A stretch of 42,693 nucleotides of DNA from Neisseriales bacterium. GTDB taxonomy: Bacteria > Pseudomonadota > Gammaproteobacteria > Burkholderiales > UBA11063. Shown here in pieces: positions 33,086 to 41,505 of the stretch. The notes below the pieces were generated by a model that was not told where the DNA came from, made no database searches, and saw only the letters and a list, made by a program, of their open reading frames with translations. Location of the stretch: assembly GCA_008017155.1 (NCBI GenBank), contig SSGX01000019.1, forward strand, positions 1-42,693, given 5' to 3'. The stretch's first letter is position 1; every line of letters starts with the position of its first letter. The position numbers and the translations under genes are program-made.

Positions 33086-35185
33086 TTATTGTTGAACGCA
33101 GATTAGGTGAGTTTGGTATTGAACCCCATAGGTAAGTCGATTGTCTTGATCAACAAAGGTTTTGCTTGCCATAACCCAACGACTAACCTGACTACTTGAG
33201 CTAGCAAAGAAGGTTGCAAAATCAAAAGCCATACCCACATTTTTATTTACCAGCATTTTATAGGTGCTATCAGCAAAGTATCCATTATCACCAATACCTG
33301 CAGTGCTAACTGAAGCTGGGAATGTCCAATCCATTGCGGTATTATTGGTGTATTTATCCCATAGACCAGCAACATTTTTAGGTGTCCAGATACCATCAAG
33401 ATTTGCATATGACCAAGCTGAAACTTTACCATTTGCATCACCTTTAACACCATTGATACCAAGCCAAAACATTTTATCCTGACGGTAACCAAACTGATCA
33501 AGGATTAACCCTGCTGGGTAAGAATCTGCAAATATACCGTTTTCATTACTACTTAATGAACCATCATTACCAACTGTTGTATATTTGGTATTAACGGCAA
33601 CTGGCCAATCGCTAGCACCATCTACACCACACGCACCATTGCTATTACATGGATAACGATTACTTGATAGTAGCAATGCCTTAAATTTAGCTTTCTTATT
33701 AATTAAACTACCTGTAGCAGTTGCTTCTTGATTACAAATCGCATCAGCACCAGATGTCCCAGCAAATTTGGTATAGCCTTTTTCGGTAATGAAAATAACT
33801 TTATCAGATAATGCTGGTTTAGCTCTAGCTGCAGGCTTGATTACTGCACCGCCTGAAACTGGCATGGACCCAAGATAATCAGTAATCTTGTTAGTTCCCA
33901 CTTGAGTATTATTCGCACCCGTTTCCAGATATGCCAGATTAATAACCCATGGGTTAACGGTAGAATTTGCGGTTTGTCCATTCAGATTAGTTGTTGAGGT
34001 TGAATAAAAACTAGCTGGATCACGATATTCCGATACCGTAAAACCTAGCGAATTAAGCCATCCAGTATTGTTATTAACATTATAGTTAGCTAAAGTACGT
34101 AATTCACGAATGCTTGGCATTCTCCAGTTATTTTTACCACATACTTTTTCAGTGTTCATATTTTTAACACCGGTTAGCATAGCATTTTCCCAACTCACAC
34201 CATATAAAAGTGGTGCCGGAGTTTTTAATGTTGCATAAGTATCTAGTACGAATTTGGATCTGGCAGTAGCATCAGCTAGCCAGATTAAACCGGTTAATTT
34301 ATCCTGAATACACATTCCGCTACCATCGGGATCAACAAAGCGTGTTGAAGGAATCGCCTTACCTTTACGTAAATCACCATCTGAACCTTTAGGTGAGGTA
34401 TAATCTCCGCCACAAATTGCTGGGTTAAGTGGTTTCAGAATCCTAGTTTGCCCGGTTTGTGGTACTTGATATGGAGCATTGGCATCCGCAGTACGTACAG
34501 GCATAGTTGCCTGAATATAAGCTGCATCGTGTGCTGAATATGGTTTGCCAGTAATAATTTTAGCTACCTTAGATGTAACACCATTTTCAAGACTAATACC
34601 AAATGCTGAATCTTGTGGACAAGTGTACATTAGATTATCTGAAGTTGATGAATAGTATTTTTTGTCACGTTCAATATTTTGAAAGCCTTGCTCTTCAAGC
34701 CAGTCGGCATTACTTTTAATCCCATAATTAACTAGAGTTTCTAGCTCATTGATATTTGGCATGCGCCAGTCTGTATGACCACACAGGCTATAATTAGCCG
34801 CGTTTTTATTAGTATTCATCCCATCGATGGCAACTAAACTGTCACCCCATGAATCACGCTCCATTAATTTACCATTTTTTGGCCACATAAAGCCGGTAGT
34901 TTTATCAATAATACAATCAGCTTCGGCACCAGTTCCACTTACGAAGCGCTGACCATCTATTTCCCCGCCAGGTTGTAATTCACCATCATCACGTGGCGCA
35001 TAGATTGCTTTTTGCCCGGTAGCCATTACTTTAATGCTGCCTTTGCTATTTGTGGCAACGGCTTTGCTACTTGCCTCACTCGCTTGGCTATTTAAACTTG
35101 GTGTAGAAGCAGACGTTCCACTATTACATGCGGCTAAACCACTGATAGATAAAATTAGAGTTAGTTGTTTTAGTTTAAGATGCAT
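33086..35185 (-). CDS. Lipoprotein with two DUF1566 domains and one DUF1554 domain
   Basis: 699-residue lipoprotein (lipobox GLAAC-NSG). Two DUF1566 (Lcl-type) domains lie at about 75-235 and 280-440. Each has a C-I-x-D-x-x-T-G-x-x-W motif (CIIDKTTGFMWP, CIQDKLTGLIWL) and a CGxxxWRMPxxxEL motif (CGHTDWRMPNINELETLVNY, CGKNNWRMPSIRELRTLANY). The C-terminal third (about 465-699) is a DUF1554-like domain (IFITEKGYTKFAGTSGADAI and ending LICVQQ) of C-lectin-like type. These domains are known from secreted and surface proteins, some binding glycosaminoglycans or host ligands. The ribosome site is a perfect AGGAGG. LysR paralogue 4 is divergent from it. Confidence 0.88.
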   Translation of the reverse strand: MHLKLKQLTLILSISGLAACNSGTSASTPSLNSQASEASSKAVATNSKGSIKVMATGQKAIYAPRDDGELQPGGEIDGQRFVSGTGAEADCIIDKTTGFMWPKNGKLMERDSWGDSLVAIDGMNTNKNAANYSLCGHTDWRMPNINELETLVNYGIKSNADWLEEQGFQNIERDKKYYSSTSDNLMYTCPQDSAFGISLENGVTSKVAKIITGKPYSAHDAAYIQATMPVRTADANAPYQVPQTGQTRILKPLNPAICGGDYTSPKGSDGDLRKGKAIPSTRFVDPDGSGMCIQDKLTGLIWLADATARSKFVLDTYATLKTPAPLLYGVSWENAMLTGVKNMNTEKVCGKNNWRMPSIRELRTLANYNVNNNTGWLNSLGFTVSEYRDPASFYSTSTTNLNGQTANSTVNPWVINLAYLETGANNTQVGTNKITDYLGSMPVSGGAVIKPAARAKPALSDKVIFITEKGYTKFAGTSGADAICNQEATATGSLINKKAKFKALLLSSNRYPCNSNGACGVDGASDWPVAVNTKYTTVGNDGSLSSNENGIFADSYPAGLILDQFGYRQDKMFWLGINGVKGDANGKVSAWSYANLDGIWTPKNVAGLWDKYTNNTAMDWTFPASVSTAGIGDNGYFADSTYKMLVNKNVGMAFDFATFFASSSSQVSRWVMASKTFVDQDNRLTYGVQYQTHLICVQQ

Positions 35186-35478
35186 TTTGACCTCCTGGAT
35201 TTATGCTTTTATGAGTTGTATTAATAAAATGAATGTTTCGTATAATTTGATTGAACTAAACCAAACTTATCTTGTTAACTCATGTATTGGACTGATATAA
35301 TTAACTATTATTGTAAATTAATCTTTACAGGAATGGATTATAGATGATGCCAAGTACTTTTGGAAATAGAAGAATTTGGATAACATTTATCTAAAAAACG
35401 AATAAATAGAAAAAGTTAAAATAATTATGCTATCATTACACTAGCTAATCGCTTATTGCTAATAAATTGGAGATCAAA
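35186..35478. promoter_or_regulatory. Divergent promoter region, DUF1566 lipoprotein and LysR 4
   Basis: 293 bp shared by the two divergent starts, typical of a LysR regulator and its target. A GGAG ribosome site at 35469-35472 fixes the LysR start. No clear operator is visible. Confidence 0.55.
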
Positions 35479-36396
35479 ATGGAACATCGTGGTTTATACA
35501 ATAATGCGCAAACTTTTTGCCGTCTGATTGAGATCGGTAGTTTTAGTGGGGTTGCGAACAAATTTGGCATTAGTCAGTCAACGGTGAGTAGGCGAATAAC
35601 TCAACTAGAAGAAGATCTGGCTACAACTTTATTAAAAAGAAATACGCGTAGCTTTGAAATTACTGAAGCTGGACAAAAATTTTACGATACTTTTGTGCAA
35701 CAAGAAAATACATTGGATAATATGGTAAAACAGTTTCGTACTCATAATGTCGAACAAAAAACTATTATTCGCTTATCCTTACCTATGGGAATCATCAATA
35801 ATATTCTTTCACCGCGAATCACTGAATATCTACAAACACATCCAAACATAACCTTATTAGCATTTTATCAAAATCGGGAAGTTGATTTAGTAAAAGAAAG
35901 TTTTGATCTGGCAATTATTCGTCATTTACCCAAGCATTTGACCTTAAAAATGCGCAAATTATATCAGTGTCAATTTAGCCTTTATTGTACACCTGATTAT
36001 ATTAAACGCTATGGTGAACCAAAGACTTTAGATGAGCTTTCAAATCACTTATTAGTTGCTGCTGTCCATGAAAACAATATGGTATTTACTGCTGCTAATG
36101 TTACCCTACCTAATGGCGAAAGTACAGTCTGGAAACACGGTTCGCGATTTATGTTAAATAATAATGATCCGGCACTACGAATCGGTAAATATAGTCATGC
36201 AATTATTGGTGGACTAGATTTTATTTATCAGGAAGAGCTTGATTCGGGGACTTTAGTTAAGATAATGCCAGGTTATAGATTCGCTTCGTTTGAATTTTTT
36301 TTGGTACGCTTAGATGCTGATTTAAGTCCTCAATTGGAAGAATTCATTAAATTTATTGAAAGTTGTTTCAAAGATATTCCTGAATATAATGTCTGA
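35479..36396 (+). CDS. LysR-family transcriptional regulator 4
   Basis: 305 residues from the ATG at 35479. A TTG at 35467 overlaps the GGAG ribosome site and is less likely. The helix-turn-helix (FGISQSTVSRRITQLEEDLA) and effector domain are typical LysR, and it is more distant from the other three regulators here than they are from each other. It is divergent from the DUF1566/DUF1554 lipoprotein gene, the classical arrangement for a LysR protein and its target. The hairpin that begins at its stop codon may end its transcript. Confidence 0.93.
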   Translation: MEHRGLYNNAQTFCRLIEIGSFSGVANKFGISQSTVSRRITQLEEDLATTLLKRNTRSFEITEAGQKFYDTFVQQENTLDNMVKQFRTHNVEQKTIIRLSLPMGIINNILSPRITEYLQTHPNITLLAFYQNREVDLVKESFDLAIIRHLPKHLTLKMRKLYQCQFSLYCTPDYIKRYGEPKTLDELSNHLLVAAVHENNMVFTAANVTLPNGESTVWKHGSRFMLNNNDPALRIGKYSHAIIGGLDFIYQEELDSGTLVKIMPGYRFASFEFFLVRLDADLSPQLEEFIKFIESCFKDIPEYNV

Positions 36397-36424
36397 TGTT
36401 AGGCGACGAATTTGTAACATCAGA
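36392..36424 (+). terminator. Hairpin at the LysR 4 stop codon
   Basis: Perfect 10-bp stem TCTGATGTTA/TAACATCAGA overlapping the TGA stop. It is immediately followed by a second stem (ACAGTTTGA/TCAAACTGT, 36424-36457). No T-run follows directly, so termination is uncertain. Confidence 0.45.
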
Positions 36425-36443
36425 CAGTTTGATTGTATCATTG

Positions 36444-36550
36444 TATACTCAAACTGTTTGAAGTTCCTGAGTTGTTGCTTCGCTTCTTACCTACTACTTG
36501 TAGGCTGTGTCGCTCGCGCCTACCATGAATCTTCAATCTGATTGAGTATA
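36444..36550. repeat. 107-bp palindromic element with a G+C-richer core
   Basis: The ends TATACTCAAACTGTTTGAAG and the reverse complement of the right end, TATACTCAATCAGATTGAAG, agree at 17 of 20 positions. The core contains a further hairpin (GTAGGC 36500-36505 with GCCTAC 36518-36523) and is noticeably G+C-richer than its surroundings. It could be a REP- or MITE-like mobile repeat. No target duplication is evident. Lies between the converging LysR 4 and dsbB genes. Confidence 0.5.
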
Positions 36551-36568
36551 TATAGTTATACCTGATGA

Positions 36569-37105
36569 CTATATATAGGTTTCATGATTTTTTTTGCAAA
36601 ATGACTTGGCTACGCAAAATAGGCAAATTATTAGTATCAGGCTAAATCCATAAAGGCTTAGTTTAGCACCAGAAATACCCAATACCTTCCAACTAACCAT
36701 TGCGCATTCAGCTGAGCCAGATAAGACGGTATGTAAAAAACCACTTAACGGGATTTGCTTATATAAAATGCTAAGTGGCATTCCACATGATGCAGGCCAT
36801 TCTGATGGTGGCAGGCTTTGTAACCAGACGTGATGGTAGGCAGTTTTTATGCCAAAAATTGCAAGTGCAATAATGAGTACACTATAAACTAATGTTCCAG
36901 TTTTTTTTGCGCCATGAATAAATGCAATCAATGAAACTAGAGCAATTGCTGCAAAGATTACTCGTTGAGCAATACATAATGGACAAGGATCTGCATTTTG
37001 GTAGAATTGAGCATACATTGCATAGCCTACCGCAAAAAAACAGATTAGAAAGATAGCTAAAAACAGGCTTCGTGAGTTTATTTTATTCAAGATACTAATT
37101 TGCAT
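36569..37105 (-). CDS. dsbB: Disulfide bond formation protein DsbB
   Basis: 178-residue membrane protein with four helices that re-oxidises DsbA using quinone. The first periplasmic loop has the redox pair CPLC (DPCPLCIAQRV, about residues 37-40). The second loop carries the other pair, Cys of WPASCGMPLS and Cys of SGSAECAMV. Start ATG with AAGG. It is divergent from ppsR. The many Cys-pair lipoproteins in this window would be clients of such a system. Confidence 0.93.
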   Translation of the reverse strand: MQISILNKINSRSLFLAIFLICFFAVGYAMYAQFYQNADPCPLCIAQRVIFAAIALVSLIAFIHGAKKTGTLVYSVLIIALAIFGIKTAYHHVWLQSLPPSEWPASCGMPLSILYKQIPLSGFLHTVLSGSAECAMVSWKVLGISGAKLSLYGFSLILIICLFCVAKSFCKKNHETYI

Positions 37106-37235
37106 ATTAAATTGCCTTAAAGTTTGATCTTAACCCTCTTAAAGAAGGGGGATATATGATATATTTATGGTTAGTTGACCATGTTCAGTCGTTATTATCT
37201 CATATTAACCTAACTATATCCAATTTGGAGGATTT

Positions 37236-38048
37236 ATGCGGAGTGTCTTTTTTATCTCTGACCAAACCGGGATTACTACAGAAAAGCTGGGTAATGCCCT
37301 TTTAGCCAAATTTCCTGAAGTTGAATTTCGTCGCGAAACATTTCCATTTATTGATACTCCTGCTAAAATGAGCCAGGTGATGTTGCGTGTTTATAACCGT
37401 TATTTGCAAGATGGTGAGAAGCCAATTGTTGTTTCTAGTGTTCTTAATGCTGATTTACGTAAAATTATCGAAGTGGACTATGCGCATAGCTTAGATTTCT
37501 TTCAGGCATTTATTCCTCAGTTAGAAGAGGCTCTTGGAGTACAAGCAACTCAGAAAATTAATAAACTTCATGGCATCAGTGATGAAGAGAAATATAACCA
37601 TCGAATTGATGCAATTCATTTTTCACTTGAAAATGACGATGGGGTAAGTAGTAAAAACTATCATGAAGCTGATGTAATTATCGTTGGTGTTTCAAGGGTT
37701 GGTAAGACTCCTACCAGTATTTATCTGGCGGTCAATTATGGAATCAAGGCTGCAAATTATCCATTTGCCGAACTGGATCTTAAAACCGATCATTTACCAA
37801 AATCATTGGTTCCTTTTCATCAAAAATTATTTGGACTTAGTATTGAAGCTGATAGATTACATCAGATTCGTTCACATCGATTACCAAATAGCAAATATGC
37901 CAATATGACTACCTGCATGGATGAGATCAATGCAGCTGAAAGAATTATGAATACCTGCGGGATTCCATTCTTAAATACCAGTCACAAGTCAATTGAGGAA
38001 ATTTCGGTAGCAATTATGCAGATGGTAAGACTTAAGCGTCAGTATTAG
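37236..38048 (+). CDS. ppsR: PEP synthetase regulatory protein (bifunctional kinase/phosphorylase)
   Basis: 270-residue DUF299-family protein. It has the P-loop G151-VSRVGKT-158 and the N-terminal FFISDQTGITTEKLGNALL typical of PpsR. In E. coli it switches PEP synthase off with ADP-dependent threonine phosphorylation and on with Pi-dependent dephosphorylation. The target ppsA is not in this window. Strong GGAGG ribosome site. rpsB follows 144 bp downstream with its own promoter. Confidence 0.95.
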   Translation: MRSVFFISDQTGITTEKLGNALLAKFPEVEFRRETFPFIDTPAKMSQVMLRVYNRYLQDGEKPIVVSSVLNADLRKIIEVDYAHSLDFFQAFIPQLEEALGVQATQKINKLHGISDEEKYNHRIDAIHFSLENDDGVSSKNYHEADVIIVGVSRVGKTPTSIYLAVNYGIKAANYPFAELDLKTDHLPKSLVPFHQKLFGLSIEADRLHQIRSHRLPNSKYANMTTCMDEINAAERIMNTCGIPFLNTSHKSIEEISVAIMQMVRLKRQY

Positions 38049-38060
38049 TTAAATTAAAAG

Positions 38061-38089
38061 TAGAAAAATATTTCTATTTAGTGTATAAT
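38061..38089 (+). promoter_or_regulatory. Sigma70 promoter of rpsB
   Basis: -35 TAGAAA (38061-38066), a 17-bp spacer, and consensus -10 TATAAT (38084-38089). The transcript would start near 38096, giving a leader of about 97 nt. Confidence 0.8.
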
Positions 38090-38095
38090 GTGGCT

Positions 38096-38192
38096 CTTAT
38101 TTTTAAAATTCACACATCTGTGGTTAAAGGGTGTGGGCTTAGTGCTCATCTAAATCCATGGGTGGCGGTATAACCCTTTTTAAGGAAAAATC
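38096..38192 (+). promoter_or_regulatory. rpsB leader, candidate S2-autoregulated RNA
   Basis: The leader has a long-range stem AAAGGGT (38126-38132) with ACCCTTT (38173-38179) enclosing a region containing ATCCATGGGTGGCGG, and a small CACA/TGTG hairpin earlier. In E. coli S2 represses rpsB-tsf through a conserved structured leader. The position and layout fit, but I cannot confirm homology of the RNA by eye. Confidence 0.5.
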
Positions 38193-38981
38193 ATGTCTGT
38201 TTCTATTCGCGAAATGCTGGAAGCTGGTTGCCATTTCGGTCACCAAACAAAATTCTGGAATCCAAAAATGAAGCCATATATTTTTGGCTCACGTAATAAA
38301 ATCCATGTTATCAATCTGGATAAAACTTTACCGATGTTTGAAGATGCAATTAAATTTGCTAAACAAACTGTAAAAAATAAAGATACTAATTTATTTGTTG
38401 GTGCTAAATCTCAAGCTAGTGAGATTATTGCTGAAGAAGCTGCTCGTTGCGGTATGCCTTATGTTGATCATCGCTGGTTGGGTGGTATGCTTACCAATTT
38501 TGAAACTGTAAAAAAATCAATTAAAAAACTAGAAACTAAATCTGAATTGATGGAAAAAGCTGATGCGGGCTTATCTAAAAAAGAAGTTTTAGACTTATCT
38601 CGTGAAGTTGAAAAATTACAAAAAACAATTGGTGGTATTTCAGAAATGAAAGGTCTTCCTTCTGCACTATTTGTAATTGATACTGGTGTTCACGCTATTG
38701 CAATTCTTGAAGCACAAAAGCTTGGTATTCCTGTTATTGCTGTCGTTGATACGAATAACGACCCATCAGGTGTTGATTACGTAATTCCTGGTAATGATGA
38801 TTCAGCTCGTGCGATTAAACTTTATGCTTCAGCATTTGCTGATGCAATTTTATCAGCTAAAGAAGAAACAGTTGCTGATTTAGCAAAAGCAATTAAAGTT
38901 GAAATGGTTGAAGATGCTGCACCAGAGAAAAAAACGGTGCGTACGGTGAAGAAAGCTGAAGAAGAAGCTTCTGCTGAATAA
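38193..38981 (+). CDS. rpsB: 30S ribosomal protein S2
   Basis: 262 residues, with the characteristic start [26 protein letters not shown] and motifs [17 protein letters not shown] and [27 protein letters not shown]. Part of the 30S head, needed for late assembly and S1 binding. A Glu/Lys-rich C-terminal tail ([17 protein letters not shown]) is longer than minimal. The AAGGA ribosome site is good. Operon with tsf, as in most bacteria. Confidence 0.98.
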   Translation: MSVSIREMLEAGCHFGHQTKFWNPKMKPYIFGSRNKIHVINLDKTLPMFEDAIKFAKQTVKNKDTNLFVGAKSQASEIIAEEAARCGMPYVDHRWLGGMLTNFETVKKSIKKLETKSELMEKADAGLSKKEVLDLSREVEKLQKTIGGISEMKGLPSALFVIDTGVHAIAILEAQKLGIPVIAVVDTNNDPSGVDYVIPGNDDSARAIKLYASAFADAILSAKEETVADLAKAIKVEMVEDAAPEKKTVRTVKKAEEEASAE

Positions 38982-38987
38982 GTCAAT

Positions 38988-39010
38988 AAACCGTAACTAA
39001 GTTACGGTTT
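38988..39010 (+). terminator. Attenuator between rpsB and tsf
   Basis: 10-bp perfect stem AAACCGTAAC/GTTACGGTTT with a 3-base loop, followed by TCTGTTTATTTTT. It lies in the rpsB-tsf gap, as in E. coli, and would lower tsf relative to rpsB. Confidence 0.85.
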
Positions 39011-39057
39011 TCTGTTTATTTTTCTAAATTAATACAATACGAAATTAGGAGTAAAGA

Positions 39058-39936
39058 ATGGCAAACATTACTGCTGCGATGGTGGCTCAGTTACGTGAAA
39101 TGACTGGTATGGGAATGATGGAGTGTAAAAAGGCTCTAGTTGAGACTGACGGCGATCTAAAAAAAGCCGAAGAATTAATTCGTGTAAAAAGTGGTGCTAA
39201 AGCTTCAAAAGTAGCAGGTCGTACTGCTGCTGAGGGTGTAGTTGTGGTTGCTACTTCTGCCGATGGTAAAAAAGGCGTTGTTGCTGAAATTAACTGTGAA
39301 ACAGATTTCGTAGCTAAAGATGAAGGTTTTGTTGCTTTTGCTAATAGCGTTGCTGCAGCATTATTAGATACTACAGTTGCTAGTATCGAAGAAGCGGCTA
39401 ATGTTAAAATGGCTGAAGGTAAAACTATTGAAGAAACTCGTAAAGACATTATCGCTAAATTAGGTGAGAACATTTCTTTACGCCGTTTCCAAGCATTTTC
39501 TACTGAAGGTTCACTTGCAAGTTATTTGCATGGTAAGAAAATTGGCGTAGTTGTTGATCTAGCTGGTGGCGATAATGAGCTTGGTAAAGATATTGCTATG
39601 CATATCGCTGCGAATAAACCAATCTGTGTTTCTAAAGATAATGTTCCTGCTGAGAAAATCGAAGAAGAGCGCAATATCTACTCACAGCAAGCTGCTCAAT
39701 CTGGTAAACCTGCGGATATCGTGGCTAAAATGGTTGAAGGACGTATTGCTAAATACCTTGCTGAAGTTACATTATTAGGTCAGCCGTTTGTTAAAAACCC
39801 TGATCTAACAGTTGAAAAATTACTAGCTTCAAAGAACGCTAAAGTTAATGGCTTTACTATGTTTGTAGTTGGTGAAGGTATTGAGAAAAAAGTAGTTGAT
39901 TTTGCTGCTGAAGTAGCTGCTGCTGCCAAAGTATAG
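39058..39936 (+). CDS. tsf: Translation elongation factor Ts
   Basis: 292 residues, typical length. The N-terminal UBA-like domain and the signature [16 protein letters not shown] are present, followed by [19 protein letters not shown]. It exchanges GDP for GTP on EF-Tu. ATG with TAGGAG. It ends the rpsB-tsf operon with a strong terminator. The usual pyrH and frr genes do not follow it here. Confidence 0.98.
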   Translation: MANITAAMVAQLREMTGMGMMECKKALVETDGDLKKAEELIRVKSGAKASKVAGRTAAEGVVVVATSADGKKGVVAEINCETDFVAKDEGFVAFANSVAAALLDTTVASIEEAANVKMAEGKTIEETRKDIIAKLGENISLRRFQAFSTEGSLASYLHGKKIGVVVDLAGGDNELGKDIAMHIAANKPICVSKDNVPAEKIEEERNIYSQQAAQSGKPADIVAKMVEGRIAKYLAEVTLLGQPFVKNPDLTVEKLLASKNAKVNGFTMFVVGEGIEKKVVDFAAEVAAAAKV

Positions 39937-39951
39937 ATCTCATACCGTTAA

Positions 39952-39979
39952 AAAAGCCTTGCTATATAGCAGGGCTTTT
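39952..39979 (+). terminator. Terminator of the rpsB-tsf operon
   Basis: The stem AAAAGCC...TGCT/AGCA...GGCTTTT with T-run starts 16 bp after the tsf stop. Confidence 0.88.
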
Positions 39980-39980
39980 A

Positions 39981-40355
39981 AAGCAGAATAAAACCTACGT
40001 TGTTTTTTTATGGACGTTTAATCGGTGATTCTGTGATATACATTAATATTACTACTTTCTTATCTAGCTCATGGAGTTTCTTCTCCGGAACAATACTACT
40101 GACTTTATCAGCATATCTTCTAGCCCCTATTATCTTAAAGGTCTGGGACTTATTGTAACTAGCTAATCCTCAGATGCAAGTAGATTTTATATTCTTACTA
40201 GTAATTAGCGTTATTAAAACTTATCTTCCCTAGAATTAATTTACTAGGATTCCACAATGATGATGTTCTATACATACTGAATAATTGACAGTTAATTATA
40301 GGTGTTGCAATTGATTATACTGATAATTTAAAGAAAATTGTTGAGTAAATATCGA
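39981..40355. other. Gene-free region after the tsf terminator
   Basis: Apart from the hydrophobic relic frame listed separately, I see nothing supported here. There are no tRNA or repeat structures. Confidence 0.4.
39982..40233 (+). pseudogene. Possible relic of a membrane-protein gene
   Basis: One frame is open for 58 codons (TTFLSSSWSFFSGTILLTLS and AYLLAPIILKVWDLL), interrupted by a TAA at 40156-40158, then continues LANPQMQVDFIFLLVISVIK to TAG at 40231-40233. Both parts are strongly hydrophobic and in the same phase. No start or ribosome site. Either degraded coding DNA or chance. I cannot name a family. Confidence 0.3.
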
Positions 40356-40381
40356 TAAAATGCTCCAAGTGGAGCATTTTA
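40356..40381. terminator. Hairpin terminator overlapping the K+ channel stop
   Basis: Perfect stem TAAAATGCTCC/GGAGCATTTTA with a 4-base loop. The right arm includes the channel gene's stop codon. TTTTT follows on the plus strand, and on the minus strand the arm ends in TTTTA. Confidence 0.75.
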
Positions 40382-41491
40382 TTTTTCATGTCTTTTAAGT
40401 ATCTGCTGCGCGGCTAAAATATGGGGTGCAATAACTTCATCTGCCCCAGCTCGTTTTGCCTTACTTATGTTTTCATCAAAAAATATTCTGACAATAATCT
40501 CGGGCATCTTTTGAGGATTTTTGGCTTCAAGATATTCACGAGTATTCATGGTTGCTAGAATGCTAGCTTCATCGGTTTCATAGGCAATAATTATTTTTGC
40601 TGCTAATTCTGCTTGAGCCTTGACTAGTGAATCATTATGTCCATGATATGATACAATTAATAAGCGGTTATTATCCATTAGCTGTTGTCTTTCATAATCA
40701 AGGTTTTTATCTGCATCAATAACGACAAAATTTACTTTCTCTCTTATATATCGTTGAATAAGTATTCTACTGAAGATTCCATAGCCAATTAAAATAATAT
40801 GATTAGTCATGCCAAGTCTGCCTTTATTAAGATGATTTAACACTTTCTTGAGGTGGCGGTTTATATTGTAAGCTATAACAGTGATGCTTGTCGCAAAAAC
40901 AATTAAACCAATTACTATCATGCTCATTACAAAAAATTTGGCAAATACTGTTTTGGGGAAGATATCACCATAGCCAACTGTACTATAAGTTACAATTGTA
41001 AAATAAAGAGCATCATAGATTGAGTTTATGCCACTAAAATCAACTCTAAAAAGATAAGTCCCAATCGTTCCATAAATCAGGGCAAAAATTAGGAATCCAA
41101 ACACAAATAAAAATATATATGAAACGAAGAGATCTTGATCAAATGCCTCTTTGGAAATTAGTAATAATACTAATGTACCTAAATAGAAGTATAGGATAAT
41201 GGAATTTGTCCAGAAAATAATATTGCCAATACAGATGGTAATAATTAGAATCAGTGCGATATACCATATTATTCTGGAGCGGTTAGCCAGAAGTAAGCCA
41301 AAAACCAATGAGCAATAGGTGGATATTATTTGGAAGAATATTTGTAAGCCCACTATTGAATTATAAGTAAAGTCACTTTCTGGGTGGCTTGCAACTACTG
41401 GGATTAAGCCTCTAGTTAAAATAACTCCAGCGCTTATAACTAGCATTAAGCTACAAATTTTTGCTATTATACTGAAATATTTATATTGCAT
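40379..41491 (-). CDS. Potassium channel with RCK/TrkA-N domain (Kch-like)
   Basis: 370 residues. Several N-terminal helices (to about 145) precede a pore with the selectivity filter T171-VGYGD176 (TIVTYSTVGYGDIFP) and an inner helix. From about 227 to the end is a cytoplasmic RCK/TrkA-N Rossmann domain (HIILIGYGIFSRIL; the next-strand acidic VVIDAD), ending in a helical tail. Such proteins are K+ channels gated by nucleotides or ions. The layout resembles E. coli Kch. It starts 14 bases after the stop of the PAS/LuxR gene, so both are probably one transcript. The ribosome site is weak. Confidence 0.9.
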   Translation of the reverse strand: MQYKYFSIIAKICSLMLVISAGVILTRGLIPVVASHPESDFTYNSIVGLQIFFQIISTYCSLVFGLLLANRSRIIWYIALILIITICIGNIIFWTNSIILYFYLGTLVLLLISKEAFDQDLFVSYIFLFVFGFLIFALIYGTIGTYLFRVDFSGINSIYDALYFTIVTYSTVGYGDIFPKTVFAKFFVMSMIVIGLIVFATSITVIAYNINRHLKKVLNHLNKGRLGMTNHIILIGYGIFSRILIQRYIREKVNFVVIDADKNLDYERQQLMDNNRLLIVSYHGHNDSLVKAQAELAAKIIIAYETDEASILATMNTREYLEAKNPQKMPEIIVRIFFDENISKAKRAGADEVIAPHILAAQQILKRHEK

Positions 41492-41505
41492 TATTTATTT
41501 TATAA

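Noticed and set aside
35034-35300. Plus-strand 88-codon frame over the start of the DUF1566 lipoprotein gene
   Set aside because: It is antisense to a well-supported signal peptide and has no ribosome site or family likeness.
36356-36541. A 61-codon open frame overlapping the LysR 4 end and the palindromic element
   Set aside because: It begins inside LysR 4 in another phase and reads through the hairpins. Its low-complexity Cys-rich product has no support.
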